A stretch of 64,000 nt of DNA from Candidatus Melainabacteria bacterium (lineage in GTDB: Bacteria > Cyanobacteriota > Vampirovibrionia > Obscuribacterales > Obscuribacteraceae). Positions 41,663 through 51,739 of this stretch are shown piece after piece (the stretch's first letter is position 1; each line of letters begins with the position of its first letter). The notes below the pieces were generated by a model. The model saw only the letters and a list, made by a program, of their open reading frames with translations. It had not been told where the DNA came from and made no database searches. The position numbers and the translations under genes were made by a program. The stretch lies in contig QKMZ01000006.1 of NCBI GenBank assembly GCA_003242885.1, positions 1,605,563 through 1,669,562 of the forward strand. Direction: 5' to 3'.

Positions 41663-42841
41663 TTACTTTGAAACCTTCACCGAGACCTTTTTCAGCGCTT
41701 GGTCAAAATCATCAATTAGATCTTCTGTTGCTTCGATGCCCGTGGAAAAACGAATCAGAGAATCACTGATACCGATGCTCTTTCTATCGGCTTTACTAAG
41801 TCCAAGGTGCGAAGTAGTTGCGGGTCGAGTGATCAAACTCTCTACGCCCCCAAGACTGGGTGCAGAAATCGGATATTGCAATGCTTTGAGAAATTGATCC
41901 GCAATCGCAGGATTTTCTTCCTTCAGTTCAAAGCTAAGCATGCCACCAAAACCATCGAACCATTTCGCAGCACGCGCATGCGCCGGGTGGCTTTCCAAGC
42001 CCGGGTAATTTACTTTGCCAATTGCAGAATGTTTTTCCAAGTACTGTGCGATTTTCAGTGCACTTTCATTTTGATGCCTAACTCTAAGTGCGAGCGTTTT
42101 CATACCTCTATGCAAGAGAAAGGCAGCATGAGGGTCCATGGTGCCACCAAAATGATTTAGTTTTCTCGTGATGTTTTTCACCAATGTCGCTTTACCGATA
42201 CAGGCACCGCCGACAATATCAGAGTGCCCATTCAAATATTTGGTGCAACTATGCACTGAAAGATCAAAACCCATTTCTGCTGGTCGAAAATTGATCGGGC
42301 TGGCGAATGTATTATCGACGATTGAAATTATCTTGTGGTCGCGTGCAAAGTCGACTACTGCAGCGAGTTCTGGAACATCCAAGAGAGGATTGGCAATGGT
42401 CTCAACATAGATAGCTTTTGTCTCTTTTCGAATTTTCTTTTCCCATGATGCGGGATCACTTGCGTCGATGAAATCGTGCTCAATGCCCAAAGCAGGGAGA
42501 TCTTTGGTGACGAAATCATGAGTGCCACCATAGAGGCAATCTTGAAGCAAAATGTGATCGCCCTTGCTGAGAATACTGAGCAGCGCAGTCGAGATTGCAG
42601 CCATTCCGCTCGCGGCAACCATCCCAGCTTCCGCCCCTTCAATTGCTGCGAGTTTTTCTCCCAGAACAATATGATTAGGTGTATTGTTGAGCCGAATGTA
42701 GCGAATGTCGTGATAATTATCTTCGCCACCATACTCGTAAGTGGCAGACTGAAAGATTGGCAAGTTGACTGCGCCTGCAACACGTGGGCGCAACTCTCCA
42801 GCGTGAATCAACTTTGTTTCGACTCTCTTTGAGCTGGTCAC
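41663..42841 (-). CDS. Trans-sulfuration PLP enzyme (cystathionine gamma-synthase/lyase family)
   Basis: The 392-residue enzyme of the Cys/Met metabolism PLP family has the PLP lysine K201 in SVHSCTKYLNGHSDIVGG, FQSATYEYGG near the N-terminus, ASGMAAIST, VETIANPLLDVPEL and VESLITRPATTSH near the C-terminus. It could be a cystathionine beta-lyase, gamma-lyase or gamma-synthase; the exact step cannot be told by sequence alone. It is monocistronic. Confidence 0.88.
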   Translation of the reverse strand: MTSSKRVETKLIHAGELRPRVAGAVNLPIFQSATYEYGGEDNYHDIRYIRLNNTPNHIVLGEKLAAIEGAEAGMVAASGMAAISTALLSILSKGDHILLQDCLYGGTHDFVTKDLPALGIEHDFIDASDPASWEKKIRKETKAIYVETIANPLLDVPELAAVVDFARDHKIISIVDNTFASPINFRPAEMGFDLSVHSCTKYLNGHSDIVGGACIGKATLVKNITRKLNHFGGTMDPHAAFLLHRGMKTLALRVRHQNESALKIAQYLEKHSAIGKVNYPGLESHPAHARAAKWFDGFGGMLSFELKEENPAIADQFLKALQYPISAPSLGGVESLITRPATTSHLGLSKADRKSIGISDSLIRFSTGIEATEDLIDDFDQALKKVSVKVSK

Positions 42842-42917
42842 GAAATTCTCTCCTAAGTTGAAAGGGCGATGCCGTGCACCGCCCTGCTATTTTAAACTGA
42901 CTCCTAAACGAGAGTCA

Positions 42918-44183
42918 CTACTTGCCTTTCTTGATCTGCCCTTTCACAGAAGGACGGGCAATCGGAGCAGCCGGCTTGCCGCCTTTGCTGTGTTCGATAG
43001 TCCTGCGCTCGATTTCGAGCAGATCGTACTCTTGTCTCAATCGACCAAACATACCTGCGATTTCACGCTCGCGGCGATCACGCTCTCCCGATTTCACAAC
43101 AAGTGCGTCAGCGGTGCCCTGCATATTCTCCAACTCACGCAATCGCCCCTCTTCTTGACGAAGCTGACCTTCTGCGCGTAAAGCGCGCATTTGGTCGCTT
43201 CTCAGTTGTCCAGCGATACTATTCGCCTCTGCGACACTACCAGCCATAGGTGGGCACAACCTGGGTGGCGGAATGTTATTGAGGTGATACGCGGTGCAAT
43301 GCATCTCGTACTTCTTATGCAGATCATCAAAAGCGGCTCGTGCTGCGTGACACTCGCCAATTTGCGATTTGAACAGATTGTAGTGCTTGTTGTAATCCGC
43401 CGCGTGAATTTTGAACTGCTCGACATCAATGTTGTACTGACGCATTGCTTGCTGCAGTTGAGGACCTTTCAATCTGATCAATGGAATGTTCGGCATCGTA
43501 TTAGTTTGCAAGGTCGACGCACGCCCCGTAAGCTTTTCGTCTTTATCTCCACCTTTTGCATCTCCGGGTTTTGCATCTCCGGGCTTACCATCACCAGGCT
43601 CTGCGTCTCCGGACTTTGCGTCGCCTGATTGCGCCGCGCCGGGTGTGACTGTTGCGTTGGTCGGTGTCCCAGGCGGCGGCGTTGTCGACGCATCATCCGT
43701 GGTACCAGCACTTTTTTCGCCTGGCGCAGCAGGTGCCGGCAAATCGCTTGTGGTTTTTGTCTGCGTAGATGGCTTATTATCAGCGGTTGGTTGTTGTGCA
43801 ATCAAAATGAGCTGTTCTGCTTTCAGCTTTGCTGCTTCGCCTTGAAGTTTGTGCGCTTCTTTCTGAAGTCTTTCTGCTTCTGCAATCTGAGCATTCATCC
43901 TCGTGCTCAGTTGACGCCCTTTCAAAACAAAAGCATTCGCAGCGTCCTTGATTTCCCGTGCGGTTTCAAGTCGACCTGGCTGCAGTTTGCGATAAGTCTC
44001 GTCATCTAGTGCGGCACCGACCGCAGATGCCTTCGAGCAGCAGCTATGGGATGTTGCATTCGTTGATTGAGTTCGACACGTTGGATGCATCTCATGGCTA
44101 GAACTCATTGCCGCCAAAGACAGCCCCATCGCCAAGGGTGGCGCAAGAAGCATCGACAAAGCGACAGCCGGCATTCTTTTCAT
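42918..44183 (-). CDS. Secreted coiled-coil protein with GDAKPGD repeats
   Basis: The product is 421 residues from ATG 44183 (the frame is open for 5 codons more). It has a signal peptide (MKRMPAVALSMLLAPP region), a Cys-rich stretch near the mature N-terminus (HSCCSKAS), coiled coil at about 95-125, a low-complexity zone with tandem GDAKPGD/GDGKPGD units (about 185-220), then a second long coiled coil to the basic C-terminus. It looks like an envelope structural protein; no family is recognised. Confidence 0.75.
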   Translation of the reverse strand: MKRMPAVALSMLLAPPLAMGLSLAAMSSSHEMHPTCRTQSTNATSHSCCSKASAVGAALDDETYRKLQPGRLETAREIKDAANAFVLKGRQLSTRMNAQIAEAERLQKEAHKLQGEAAKLKAEQLILIAQQPTADNKPSTQTKTTSDLPAPAAPGEKSAGTTDDASTTPPPGTPTNATVTPGAAQSGDAKSGDAEPGDGKPGDAKPGDAKGGDKDEKLTGRASTLQTNTMPNIPLIRLKGPQLQQAMRQYNIDVEQFKIHAADYNKHYNLFKSQIGECHAARAAFDDLHKKYEMHCTAYHLNNIPPPRLCPPMAGSVAEANSIAGQLRSDQMRALRAEGQLRQEEGRLRELENMQGTADALVVKSGERDRREREIAGMFGRLRQEYDLLEIERRTIEHSKGGKPAAPIARPSVKGQIKKGK

Positions 44184-44262
44184 TGTCACGTTCTCCATAG
44201 GCGCAGCTCTATTTAGTGAATTGAATCATGTTGGTAAGCTATTTTGCACCTCCAGGCGCAAG

Positions 44263-45267
44263 TTACCAATCGCCAAAATGATGATAAGCACGCGGGTCCC
44301 GACGTACAACTGGCTTCGCCGGAGGCACCGCCTTGAAATGCGCTTTGCTCGGAGTCGCAAACCCCATGCCATTGAGCGCAGCTCGTATCGGATTGGCAGA
44401 CTTCAAATTAAGGTCCGACAACAGTCCCGCCCTCGCTCGAAGTTCCAGCGGCTTGTCCTCGCCAGGCACGTCGTCTCGTTCAGGAGAGCCATAAAACCGT
44501 ACGTACAGGTTTGTCCCGAGCGCCCGCAATTTGGCATTGCCGGGTTTATTGCTGGGATCCGCAATGAGCAATTTGAGATTGTTGGCTGACTTTTGAATTT
44601 CGGCGGCCCGCCGTACCCCTTCCATGCGCGCCAGTGCGGCTTCTCGCATGGCATCATTGCGATGCCAACTGTTCTGGATATAGCTTCGACCGCTGACTTC
44701 CTCATCGGGTCGGTAATACCAACGCCTGTAGCGATTAGGGTTGGTTTCAACCCGCATATTCAACCTTTCGGCGGCAAGCCGCATACGCTCGGTCGCAGTC
44801 CGCTCGGAGGCTGTGCGAATCCGACTTTTGGCATCAGCCGATTGCGCATTTAACAGGCGCAGCGCCTGCTGGACAATCATTGGGTCATCGGCAACAACTT
44901 TGCGGCGCTCTCTATCCGTGGCGAGGTCCAATACAGCCTGCTTTGCCAGGCGCCCTTCTTTGCTGAAGGGGTTGAGGCGAAAGCAATACTCGAATTCAGC
45001 CTTTGCAGCCTCATACTCGCGCAACTGCTCAAGCGTACGAGCTAAGTAGAAGTGCGGCTTCCAATTCATCGGATCCTTCGCGCAGGCCTCTTCGAAGCAC
45101 ATGGCTGCGGTATGGAATCGCTTGTAGTAATACTGCTCGACGCCTTCCTCCAGTGCTCCTGCAATAGCTCGAGGAATAGCAATGAATGCTGCCAGACAAA
45201 CCATGAGCGTTACGCAGATAATGCGCAGCGCAGTCACAGATTTCTTCATTTCCGACCGGAGAGGCAC
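44263..45267 (-). CDS. Secreted TPR protein
   Basis: The 334-residue protein has a signal/anchor helix at about 13-36 and two TPR-like units (EEGVEQYYYKRFHTAAMCFE and PHFYLARTLEQLREYEAAKA). A charged helical middle rich in Arg/Glu (about 130-230) and an uncharacterised C-terminus follow. It is part of the many TPR/coiled-coil envelope proteins of this region and is divergent from the ABC transporter gene. Confidence 0.78.
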   Translation of the reverse strand: MPLRSEMKKSVTALRIICVTLMVCLAAFIAIPRAIAGALEEGVEQYYYKRFHTAAMCFEEACAKDPMNWKPHFYLARTLEQLREYEAAKAEFEYCFRLNPFSKEGRLAKQAVLDLATDRERRKVVADDPMIVQQALRLLNAQSADAKSRIRTASERTATERMRLAAERLNMRVETNPNRYRRWYYRPDEEVSGRSYIQNSWHRNDAMREAALARMEGVRRAAEIQKSANNLKLLIADPSNKPGNAKLRALGTNLYVRFYGSPERDDVPGEDKPLELRARAGLLSDLNLKSANPIRAALNGMGFATPSKAHFKAVPPAKPVVRRDPRAYHHFGDW

Positions 45268-45447
45268 GCAGACTCCAGGTTTGAGGATATTTCCAGATAT
45301 ATTACCTTAATTCATACCACCAATCTTGACAACTTAATGTTTTGAATCTGATAACACTTGCCGCAACGGAAAAAGCGGCAAATCTGAGTGAAAACGGATA
45401 ATAATGAGTGGTTGTTGCTTGCTTATAGCTGTTGCCCAGGTTTTTTG

Positions 45448-47259
45448 ATGTTTAGCGGCGTTCCTCCTGTACATCTGATGTGGTCGAACATGTTCGACCC
45501 AAAACGTCCAAAGGTTGAAAAAGCTGTCGACTGGAAGCGCCTCGGGCGTCTATTCCTGCCATATTGGAAACAAGAAGCAATAGTCATCGGCTGCATCACT
45601 CTAGTTGCGTTGCTAGGACTTTTGCCGCCTGTCCTGACAATGAACCTTATAGATAAAGCCATTCCTTCCGGCAACTTCCAGTCGGTGGTCGTAATCGTTG
45701 GAGCTATGGCAGCTGCAGCGCTTGTCTCGGCTGGAATCAGTGCGCTACAGGGTTATATGAATTCGTTTGTCGGCGAAAGCATAATGCGCGACTTGCGTAT
45801 TCAGCTGATGACGCACATGCACAAAATGCCGCTCGATTTCTTCACGAGCACGAAAACCGGTGAAGTCATCAACCGCGTCACCAATGATGTCGACAGTATA
45901 GACGGCTTAGTGTCAGGGACATTGGTAATGATACTGATTAATATCTCAGTGATCATCACAACCCTTGTCACGATCTTTTTACTTGATTGGCGACTGTCTT
46001 TGATGTCACTGGTAGTGCTTCCATTTATGGTCGCCCCACTCTGGCCGGTTGGTCGTCGCATGTACGAGATTCGAAAAGCAACACGCGAAAAACGCGATGA
46101 AATGCAGGCAATCGGGCAAGAGACTCTATCCGTTTCTGGAATTGTTTTGCTCAAATCCTTTAACCGCGAAATATTCGAACACGATCGGTATCATCGTCTC
46201 GGTACTGACTTGATGAAGTCCGAAATCAAACTAGCGATGGTCGGTCGCTGGTTTATGGCGCTGATTAGTGCGATGGTGATATTGGGGCCAGCGTGCATCT
46301 GGTTATACGGCGGGTGGTTGTGCATTCATTCTGGTATCACGGTGGGCTTGGTCGTAACTTTCGTCTCACTGCTGAGTCGACTGTACACGCCCGTTGCATC
46401 ACTTGCCGGAGTGCAAATTCAGGTGATGAGCGCACTTGCTGTTTTCGAGCGCATCTTCGACTATCTCGACATGGAAGAAGAAAAGGATGATTCAAGTTTA
46501 CCGAGACTGAGAGCCGACGCCGGAGAGATTCGTTTTGATCATGTGAGCTTTGCCTATCCCAATGGCAGACAGGCAATTGTTGATGTTTCTTTCTTGGCTA
46601 AACCAGGACAGATGCTTGCGCTTGTTGGTCCGTCCGGCGCAGGCAAAACAACCCTGAGCATGCTCCTTCCGCGCTTCTACATACAGCAAGAAGGCAGCAT
46701 CACAATAGACGGACAAGACGTGCGCAATGTAAGGCTTTCTTCGCTGCGTGAAAACATTGGTATCGTCACACAAGAGACGTACCTGTTCCATGACACGATA
46801 TTCAACAATCTTGTGTATGCTCGTCCAACTGCGACAAAAGAAGAAGTGATATCAGCTTGTAAGGCTGCGAACATTCACGGTTTCATCGAAAAATTGGAAA
46901 ACGGATACGATACTACAGTTGGTGAACGCGGTCACAAACTAAGTGGAGGCGAGCGCCAACGGTTGGCCATCGCGCGCGTATTGCTCAAGAATCCTCATAT
47001 ATTGATTCTGGATGAGGCGACGTCATCGTTGGACTCAGAAAATGAAGCATTGATACAAGAAGCGCTGACTCCACTCATAAAAGGGCGCACCAGCTTGGTT
47101 ATTGCTCACAGGCTGTCGACCATCATTCAGGCGGATCTGATTTTGGTTATAGACGATGGTCGAATTGCCGAAATGGGCACTCATGAAGAATTGATCCAAA
47201 AAGATGGGCTCTATAACCGCTTGTACAAAACTCAATTCCGGGAAACCGCTGCCGTGTGA
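45448..47259 (+). CDS. ABC exporter, fused permease-ATPase (MsbA-like)
   Basis: The product is 603 residues from ATG 45448 (AGG 7 nt upstream; the frame is open from GTG 45388). An N-terminal six-helix ABC_membrane domain (about 45-310) includes TGEVINRVTNDVDSID, followed by an ATPase with Walker A GPSGAGKTT, LSGGERQRLAIARVL and LILDEATSSLDSE. It is a homodimeric exporter for a lipid or drug; the substrate is unclear. No paired half-transporter adjoins it. Confidence 0.9.
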   Translation: MFSGVPPVHLMWSNMFDPKRPKVEKAVDWKRLGRLFLPYWKQEAIVIGCITLVALLGLLPPVLTMNLIDKAIPSGNFQSVVVIVGAMAAAALVSAGISALQGYMNSFVGESIMRDLRIQLMTHMHKMPLDFFTSTKTGEVINRVTNDVDSIDGLVSGTLVMILINISVIITTLVTIFLLDWRLSLMSLVVLPFMVAPLWPVGRRMYEIRKATREKRDEMQAIGQETLSVSGIVLLKSFNREIFEHDRYHRLGTDLMKSEIKLAMVGRWFMALISAMVILGPACIWLYGGWLCIHSGITVGLVVTFVSLLSRLYTPVASLAGVQIQVMSALAVFERIFDYLDMEEEKDDSSLPRLRADAGEIRFDHVSFAYPNGRQAIVDVSFLAKPGQMLALVGPSGAGKTTLSMLLPRFYIQQEGSITIDGQDVRNVRLSSLRENIGIVTQETYLFHDTIFNNLVYARPTATKEEVISACKAANIHGFIEKLENGYDTTVGERGHKLSGGERQRLAIARVLLKNPHILILDEATSSLDSENEALIQEALTPLIKGRTSLVIAHRLSTIIQADLILVIDDGRIAEMGTHEELIQKDGLYNRLYKTQFRETAAV

Positions 47260-47343
47260 AGCTGGTTCACGCATTGTTCATTAACTAGATGTACTAACAT
47301 ATAGGATGGCCAATTAGCGGCATCTATAGTTCGGAGGTGCGTG

Positions 47344-48237
47344 ATGAAACTCGCAATTACAGGGTCTACGGGGCTCGTAGGCAAAAAAATTACGGCCGAG
47401 TTGAAAGCAGCTGGGCATCAAGTAGTCAAGCTCGTCCGTAAGGTTAGCAATTCAGAGAATGAGTTCTCGTGGAATCCCGACACCGATAAAATCGATGCAA
47501 AAGCTTTTGAAGGCGTAGATGCAGTTATTCACCTCGCGGGTGAAAGCATTGCGTCCAAGCGTTGGTCTTCAGAACAGAAAATGAAGATCAAGCAAAGTCG
47601 AGTCAAAGGCACCAAACTAATCGCCAGCACTCTTGCTGCAATGGACAATCCACCACGTGTTCTCGTCAGTGCATCAGCGATTGGCTTTTACGGTGATCGT
47701 GGTGCAGAATTGCTCACAGAAGAGAGCACAACCGGAGAAGGATTTCTGGCCGCAGTCTGCCGCGAGTGGGAAGATGCCACGCGCGACGCAGAGTCCAAGG
47801 GGCTGCGCGTAGTGCACGCTAGGCTGGGAGTGGTGCTCAGCAAAGAAGGTGGCGCGCTCAAGATGATGTTGCCACCATTTCTTATGGGAGCCGGTGGTCC
47901 GCTCGGAGATGGAAAGCAATATATGAGTTGGATCGATCTAGATGACGCAGCAAAAGCATTCATATATTTAGCGACAGAAGCAAATACCAGCGGTGCTGTG
48001 AATTTAGTAGCACCAAATCCGGAGACAAATGCAAACTTCACAAAGACGCTCGCAAAGGTCATTCATCGCCCGGCATTTTTCCCAGTACCAACATTTGGTG
48101 TCAAAGCTCTCTTTGGCGAAATGGGCGAAGAATTGCTTCTTTCCAGCAACCGTGTAAGTGCAAATAAGCTGGTAAATTCCGGCTTTAAGTTTACTTACCC
48201 CGATCTGGAATCAGCGTTGAAACACGAGTTAAATTAG
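47344..48237 (+). CDS. TIGR01777-family NAD(P)-dependent epimerase (SDR39U1-like)
   Basis: The 297-residue protein starts with LAITGSTGLVGKKIT (Rossmann GxxGxxG form) and carries INLAGESI-type VIHLAGESIASKRWS, SASAIGFYGDRG and LGVVLSKEGGALKMMLPPF, all family hallmarks. The ATG at 47344 follows GGAGG 6 nt upstream. The reaction is unknown. It precedes the LOV kinase by 19 nt, so they may share a transcript. Confidence 0.9.
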   Translation: MKLAITGSTGLVGKKITAELKAAGHQVVKLVRKVSNSENEFSWNPDTDKIDAKAFEGVDAVIHLAGESIASKRWSSEQKMKIKQSRVKGTKLIASTLAAMDNPPRVLVSASAIGFYGDRGAELLTEESTTGEGFLAAVCREWEDATRDAESKGLRVVHARLGVVLSKEGGALKMMLPPFLMGAGGPLGDGKQYMSWIDLDDAAKAFIYLATEANTSGAVNLVAPNPETNANFTKTLAKVIHRPAFFPVPTFGVKALFGEMGEELLLSSNRVSANKLVNSGFKFTYPDLESALKHELN

Positions 48238-48256
48238 GTCAAAGCACGAAAAGAAC

Positions 48257-49435
48257 GTGCAAACGATAGAGAAGATAAAAACACAAACAGGATTACTTCA
48301 CGTGCCCGAAGACAACGGTGAATTGAAAGCAAAAACGTCCAACGAAAATAGTCACACCGACTTTTTGCCAGGACGGAAAGATCATTTGCCACTGTTGTTT
48401 CGCGCCGTGGAGTGTGCGAGAAACGGAATTGTAATAACCGATCCTCTGCGCACTGATAATCCGATTATCTACGCAAATCCCGCATTCTCTCAATTGACTG
48501 GTTATGGGTCCGAACAAATAATCGGGCGCAACTGCAGATTCTTGCAACGTGACGACCGAGAACAAGTTGCAGTTAAAGAAGTGCGTGAGGCTATCAGCAA
48601 AGAAATGCCTATCACGACCATTTTGAGAAACTACAAAAGAAACGGAGCACTCTTTTGGAACGAACTAACAATCTCGCCAGTGAAAGACGAAAACGGACGA
48701 GTAATCAACTTTGTCGGCGTACAAAACGATGTAACAGCACGCATTGATTCAGAAAAAAGAGTGCAAGAATTTTACTCAGTTATCTCACATGAGCTGCGCA
48801 CACCACTTTCATCAATTCATGGTGCGCTTACTGCAATTGAAGACGGGACTGCGGGAAAAGTCAATGCGCAAGTGATGCGCTTGGTGCGAATTGCCGTCGA
48901 TAATTCCACCAGGCTAATGCGGTTAATAAACGACATTCTGGATTGGAAAAAGCTAGAGGCCGGGAAGTTCAAACTCAGCCTGGCGACTTTCGATCCAGCA
49001 CAGGCAGTCGAATCTGCCATCAACGAACTTCAAGCAACAGCAGAAGCAAAAGGCATTGTGCTTGAGCCACGGATAATGACACATCACGATCTTTTCGCTG
49101 ATCAAGATCGCATCATTCAAGTACTGAGCAATTTGACAGCAAACGCGATCAAATATTCGTCTCCAAACAGCCGCGTTATCATCACCTTGGAAGCTCCAGC
49201 GACTGATACCATTCGTTTTTCAGTAAGTGATAGGGGACCAGGCATTGCCAGCGAGCAAATGGATAAACTGTTCGTTCGCTTTCAACAGCTAGATTCATCC
49301 GATACGAGAAAGAAAGGAGGCTCTGGACTGGGGCTGGCTATCTGTAAAGCAATTGTCGAATTGCACGGCGGCAATATAGGCGTTTCGAGCGTTGTCGGCG
49401 AAGGTTCATCATTCTGGTTCGAAATCTTCGGATAA
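48257..49435 (+). CDS. LOV-domain sensor histidine kinase (blue-light receptor)
   Basis: The 392-residue protein has a LOV/PAS domain at about 48-160 with the photoactive signature GRNCRFLQ (adduct cysteine C93), and the flavin-contacting N125 (RNYKRNG), N135 (FWNELTI) and Q156 (FVGVQNDV), all as in plant LOV domains. A HisKA domain (H178 in SHELRTPLSS) and HATPase_c (NLTANAIKY, DRGPGIAS, GGSGLGLAICKAI) follow. No TM segment, so cytoplasmic. It should autophosphorylate in response to blue light or redox. An OmpR-type regulator lies convergently downstream. Confidence 0.92.
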   Translation: MQTIEKIKTQTGLLHVPEDNGELKAKTSNENSHTDFLPGRKDHLPLLFRAVECARNGIVITDPLRTDNPIIYANPAFSQLTGYGSEQIIGRNCRFLQRDDREQVAVKEVREAISKEMPITTILRNYKRNGALFWNELTISPVKDENGRVINFVGVQNDVTARIDSEKRVQEFYSVISHELRTPLSSIHGALTAIEDGTAGKVNAQVMRLVRIAVDNSTRLMRLINDILDWKKLEAGKFKLSLATFDPAQAVESAINELQATAEAKGIVLEPRIMTHHDLFADQDRIIQVLSNLTANAIKYSSPNSRVIITLEAPATDTIRFSVSDRGPGIASEQMDKLFVRFQQLDSSDTRKKGGSGLGLAICKAIVELHGGNIGVSSVVGEGSSFWFEIFG

Positions 49436-49440
49436 ATTCA

Positions 49441-49494
49441 AGCTTGGTTCGAGATTTTCATGTGCTTTGAAGACTTCGAATTTCGAACCAAGCT
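49441..49494. terminator. Long inverted repeat between convergent genes
   Basis: A perfect 12-bp inverted repeat (AGCTTGGTTCGA at 49441-49452 and its complement at 49483-49494) has a 30-nt loop that includes a GAAGACTTCGAA palindrome. It separates the LOV kinase and the response regulator, so it probably terminates both transcripts. Confidence 0.55.
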
Positions 49495-49502
49495 ATCAAA
49501 CT

Positions 49503-50207
49503 TTAGGAGATGTCCGGGGTTTCGCTAACAGCGCCTTCAATCCTCATGAGATATCCGCGATTACGAACGTTCTCAATGAAAGATTCTCTGTCCGAACTGT
49601 CAATTGAGCGTCGCAAGAGTTTGATATGCGTACGCACCGTATCTGGTGAAGCAGTAGAATCATCCATCCAAACACGGTCTAGAATGGCTTCAGGACTAAA
49701 GACCTGGTTAGGATGACGCATGAAAAACTCCAACATGCTGTAGACCTTTGGGCGCAGCTTCAGAGGTTTTCCATCCTTGAGAACAGTGCAACTGACAGGG
49801 TCCAACTCCAGATCGCCGGCGCGCAAAATCGTTTGCGCCATTGACTGTGGTCTGCGCAAAAGCGCACGCACCCGCGCGAGAAGCTCACGAGCGTGAAAGG
49901 GTTTTGTCAAATAGTCATCAGCGCCAAGGTCAAGAGCTTTTTCTTTATCATCAACGGTAGTCTTCGCCGTCAACATAAGAACAGGTGTTTTGCCACCACT
50001 CTCCCGAAAGGCTTTTAATACATCAACTCCACTGACATCCGGCATCATCCAATCGAGAATTATCAGATCATATTTGTATGCACGCAGCATTGGCAGCGCG
50101 TCTTTGCCTCCACTTAGAGCCTTCACAGAATGCCCTTTGTTAGAGAGTGTGATGCGCAAAACCTCAGACAGATCGGCGTCATCTTCGACTACAAGAATCT
50201 TGGCCAT
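49503..50207 (-). CDS. OmpR/PhoB-family response regulator
   Basis: The 234-residue regulator has a receiver domain with phospho-acceptor D52 (LIILDWMMPD), T/S and K switch residues (LMLTAKT, YLTKPFHARELL), and a C-terminal winged helix (about 130-225, LRPKVYSMLEFFMRHPNQVFS). It is the likely partner of the convergent LOV histidine kinase, but kinase and regulator are not co-transcribed, so this is inference. Confidence 0.92.
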   Translation of the reverse strand: MAKILVVEDDADLSEVLRITLSNKGHSVKALSGGKDALPMLRAYKYDLIILDWMMPDVSGVDVLKAFRESGGKTPVLMLTAKTTVDDKEKALDLGADDYLTKPFHARELLARVRALLRRPQSMAQTILRAGDLELDPVSCTVLKDGKPLKLRPKVYSMLEFFMRHPNQVFSPEAILDRVWMDDSTASPDTVRTHIKLLRRSIDSSDRESFIENVRNRGYLMRIEGAVSETPDIS

Positions 50208-50397
50208 ACTTTATTTTACAGCGAGGAGGAAAACGATGCGGATTTCACCGGCAGAAAAGAGTCAAAAGACCGCAAATAAAGACTGGGATTGTGTTCACAT
50301 CCTGTTCACGGAAAAGGTTTAACTTGGAAAAGGGCGCCCCCGGCCAAACAGTCATGAGAATTGACAGCATAGTACCTCGGCAGAGACTGATACAGTT

Positions 50398-51693
50398 ATG
50401 AACATACGGACATCCAAAACAAATCAACCTACTCATGCGGTTATTATCGGCGCCGGACTGTCTGGACTGGCTTGCGCATATCACCTTAAGAAAGCCGGCA
50501 TAGACTTTACAGTCTTGGAGGCATCTGATGGTGTAGGCGGCAGAGTTCGCTCGGATATGGTCAATGGGTTTGTGCTGGACCGTGGGTTTCAAGTTTTGCT
50601 GACCGCTTATCCTGAAGCGCGCGAATTGCTTGATTACGACAAGCTCAAATTGAAATCATTCATACCTGGTGCGATGGTGCGTTTTAACGGGGAGTTTCAT
50701 ACAGTTGCAGACCCTTGGCGCCGTCCGTCCGATTGCCTAAAATCTGTTCTCAATCCGATTGGAACGCTCAAAGACAAATTGCTGATCGGCAAGCTGCGGC
50801 AAAATGTCACGGCTGGTTCTCTAAAAGGTCTCTACGAGAGAAAAGAACAGAGCACCTTAGAGCGACTTAGACAATTCGGCTTTTCGAATAACATAATAGA
50901 CTGCTTCTTCCGCCCATTTTTCGGCGGCGTTTTCTTCGATAAAACACTCAGCACATCAAGCAAAATGTTCGACTTCACATTTCGTATGTTCGCAACTGGC
51001 GATACGACAATACCGACCGGTGGCATGGGTGCCATCTCAAATCAACTCGCTGAAAAAATTGGAATTTCCAAAATTCACCTTAACTGCAGGGTATCGGAAA
51101 TAGATGGCACCTCGATAACACTTGAAGATGGTGCGGTAATTCAAACAGATGCTGTTGTCGTCGCAACAGAAGGTCCAGAATCGGCAAGACTATTGAAGAA
51201 ACCGATGCTGGAACAAATGCGATCCGTGCGATGTTTGTACTTTGCTGCGGATAATGCACCGCTCAACACACCAGTACTGGTGCTCAACGGCGAAGGATCA
51301 GAACTGATAAATAATCTATGCATACCGAGCAATGTAAATGAATCATATGCACCTGCAGGCAAACATTTGATTAGTGTCAGCGTAGTTGGTCGTGACGACC
51401 TTCCGGAAGACGGCTTACTCAAGGCAGTAATCTCGCAATTAGAGTCCTGGTTCGGAAAGGATGTACAGAATTGGACGCACCTGCGCACTTACAATATCAA
51501 GCTGGGCTTGCCGGATTATTCAATTCAAGCTCTGGGCGAAGTGGAAAAGCCGGCAAGAATTGAAAAAGGCACGTATGTATGCGGAGATCACCGAGACACA
51601 GCCTCAATTCAAGGTGCATTTTCCTCCGGCAGGCGGGCCGCACAGGCTTTGATTGAAGACTTTGAAGCGACACTTAAAACAGTAGCCAGTTAA
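50398..51693 (+). CDS. FAD-dependent amine oxidase / desaturase-like protein
   Basis: The 431-residue flavoprotein has the FAD dinucleotide motif AVIIGAGLSGLACAYHL, then VLEASDGVGGRVRS, and a C-terminal FAD-binding block near VCGDHRDTASIQGAFSSGRRAAQ. It belongs to the NAD(P)-binding Rossmann/amino-oxidase superfamily that includes phytoene desaturase-like and protoporphyrinogen oxidase-like enzymes. The substrate is open. Confidence 0.85.
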   Translation: MNIRTSKTNQPTHAVIIGAGLSGLACAYHLKKAGIDFTVLEASDGVGGRVRSDMVNGFVLDRGFQVLLTAYPEARELLDYDKLKLKSFIPGAMVRFNGEFHTVADPWRRPSDCLKSVLNPIGTLKDKLLIGKLRQNVTAGSLKGLYERKEQSTLERLRQFGFSNNIIDCFFRPFFGGVFFDKTLSTSSKMFDFTFRMFATGDTTIPTGGMGAISNQLAEKIGISKIHLNCRVSEIDGTSITLEDGAVIQTDAVVVATEGPESARLLKKPMLEQMRSVRCLYFAADNAPLNTPVLVLNGEGSELINNLCIPSNVNESYAPAGKHLISVSVVGRDDLPEDGLLKAVISQLESWFGKDVQNWTHLRTYNIKLGLPDYSIQALGEVEKPARIEKGTYVCGDHRDTASIQGAFSSGRRAAQALIEDFEATLKTVAS

Positions 51694-51739
51694 TGTTGAA
51701 ATCTGCGATGATCTAGCCATCTTAGATGGAGTTTCTTCA

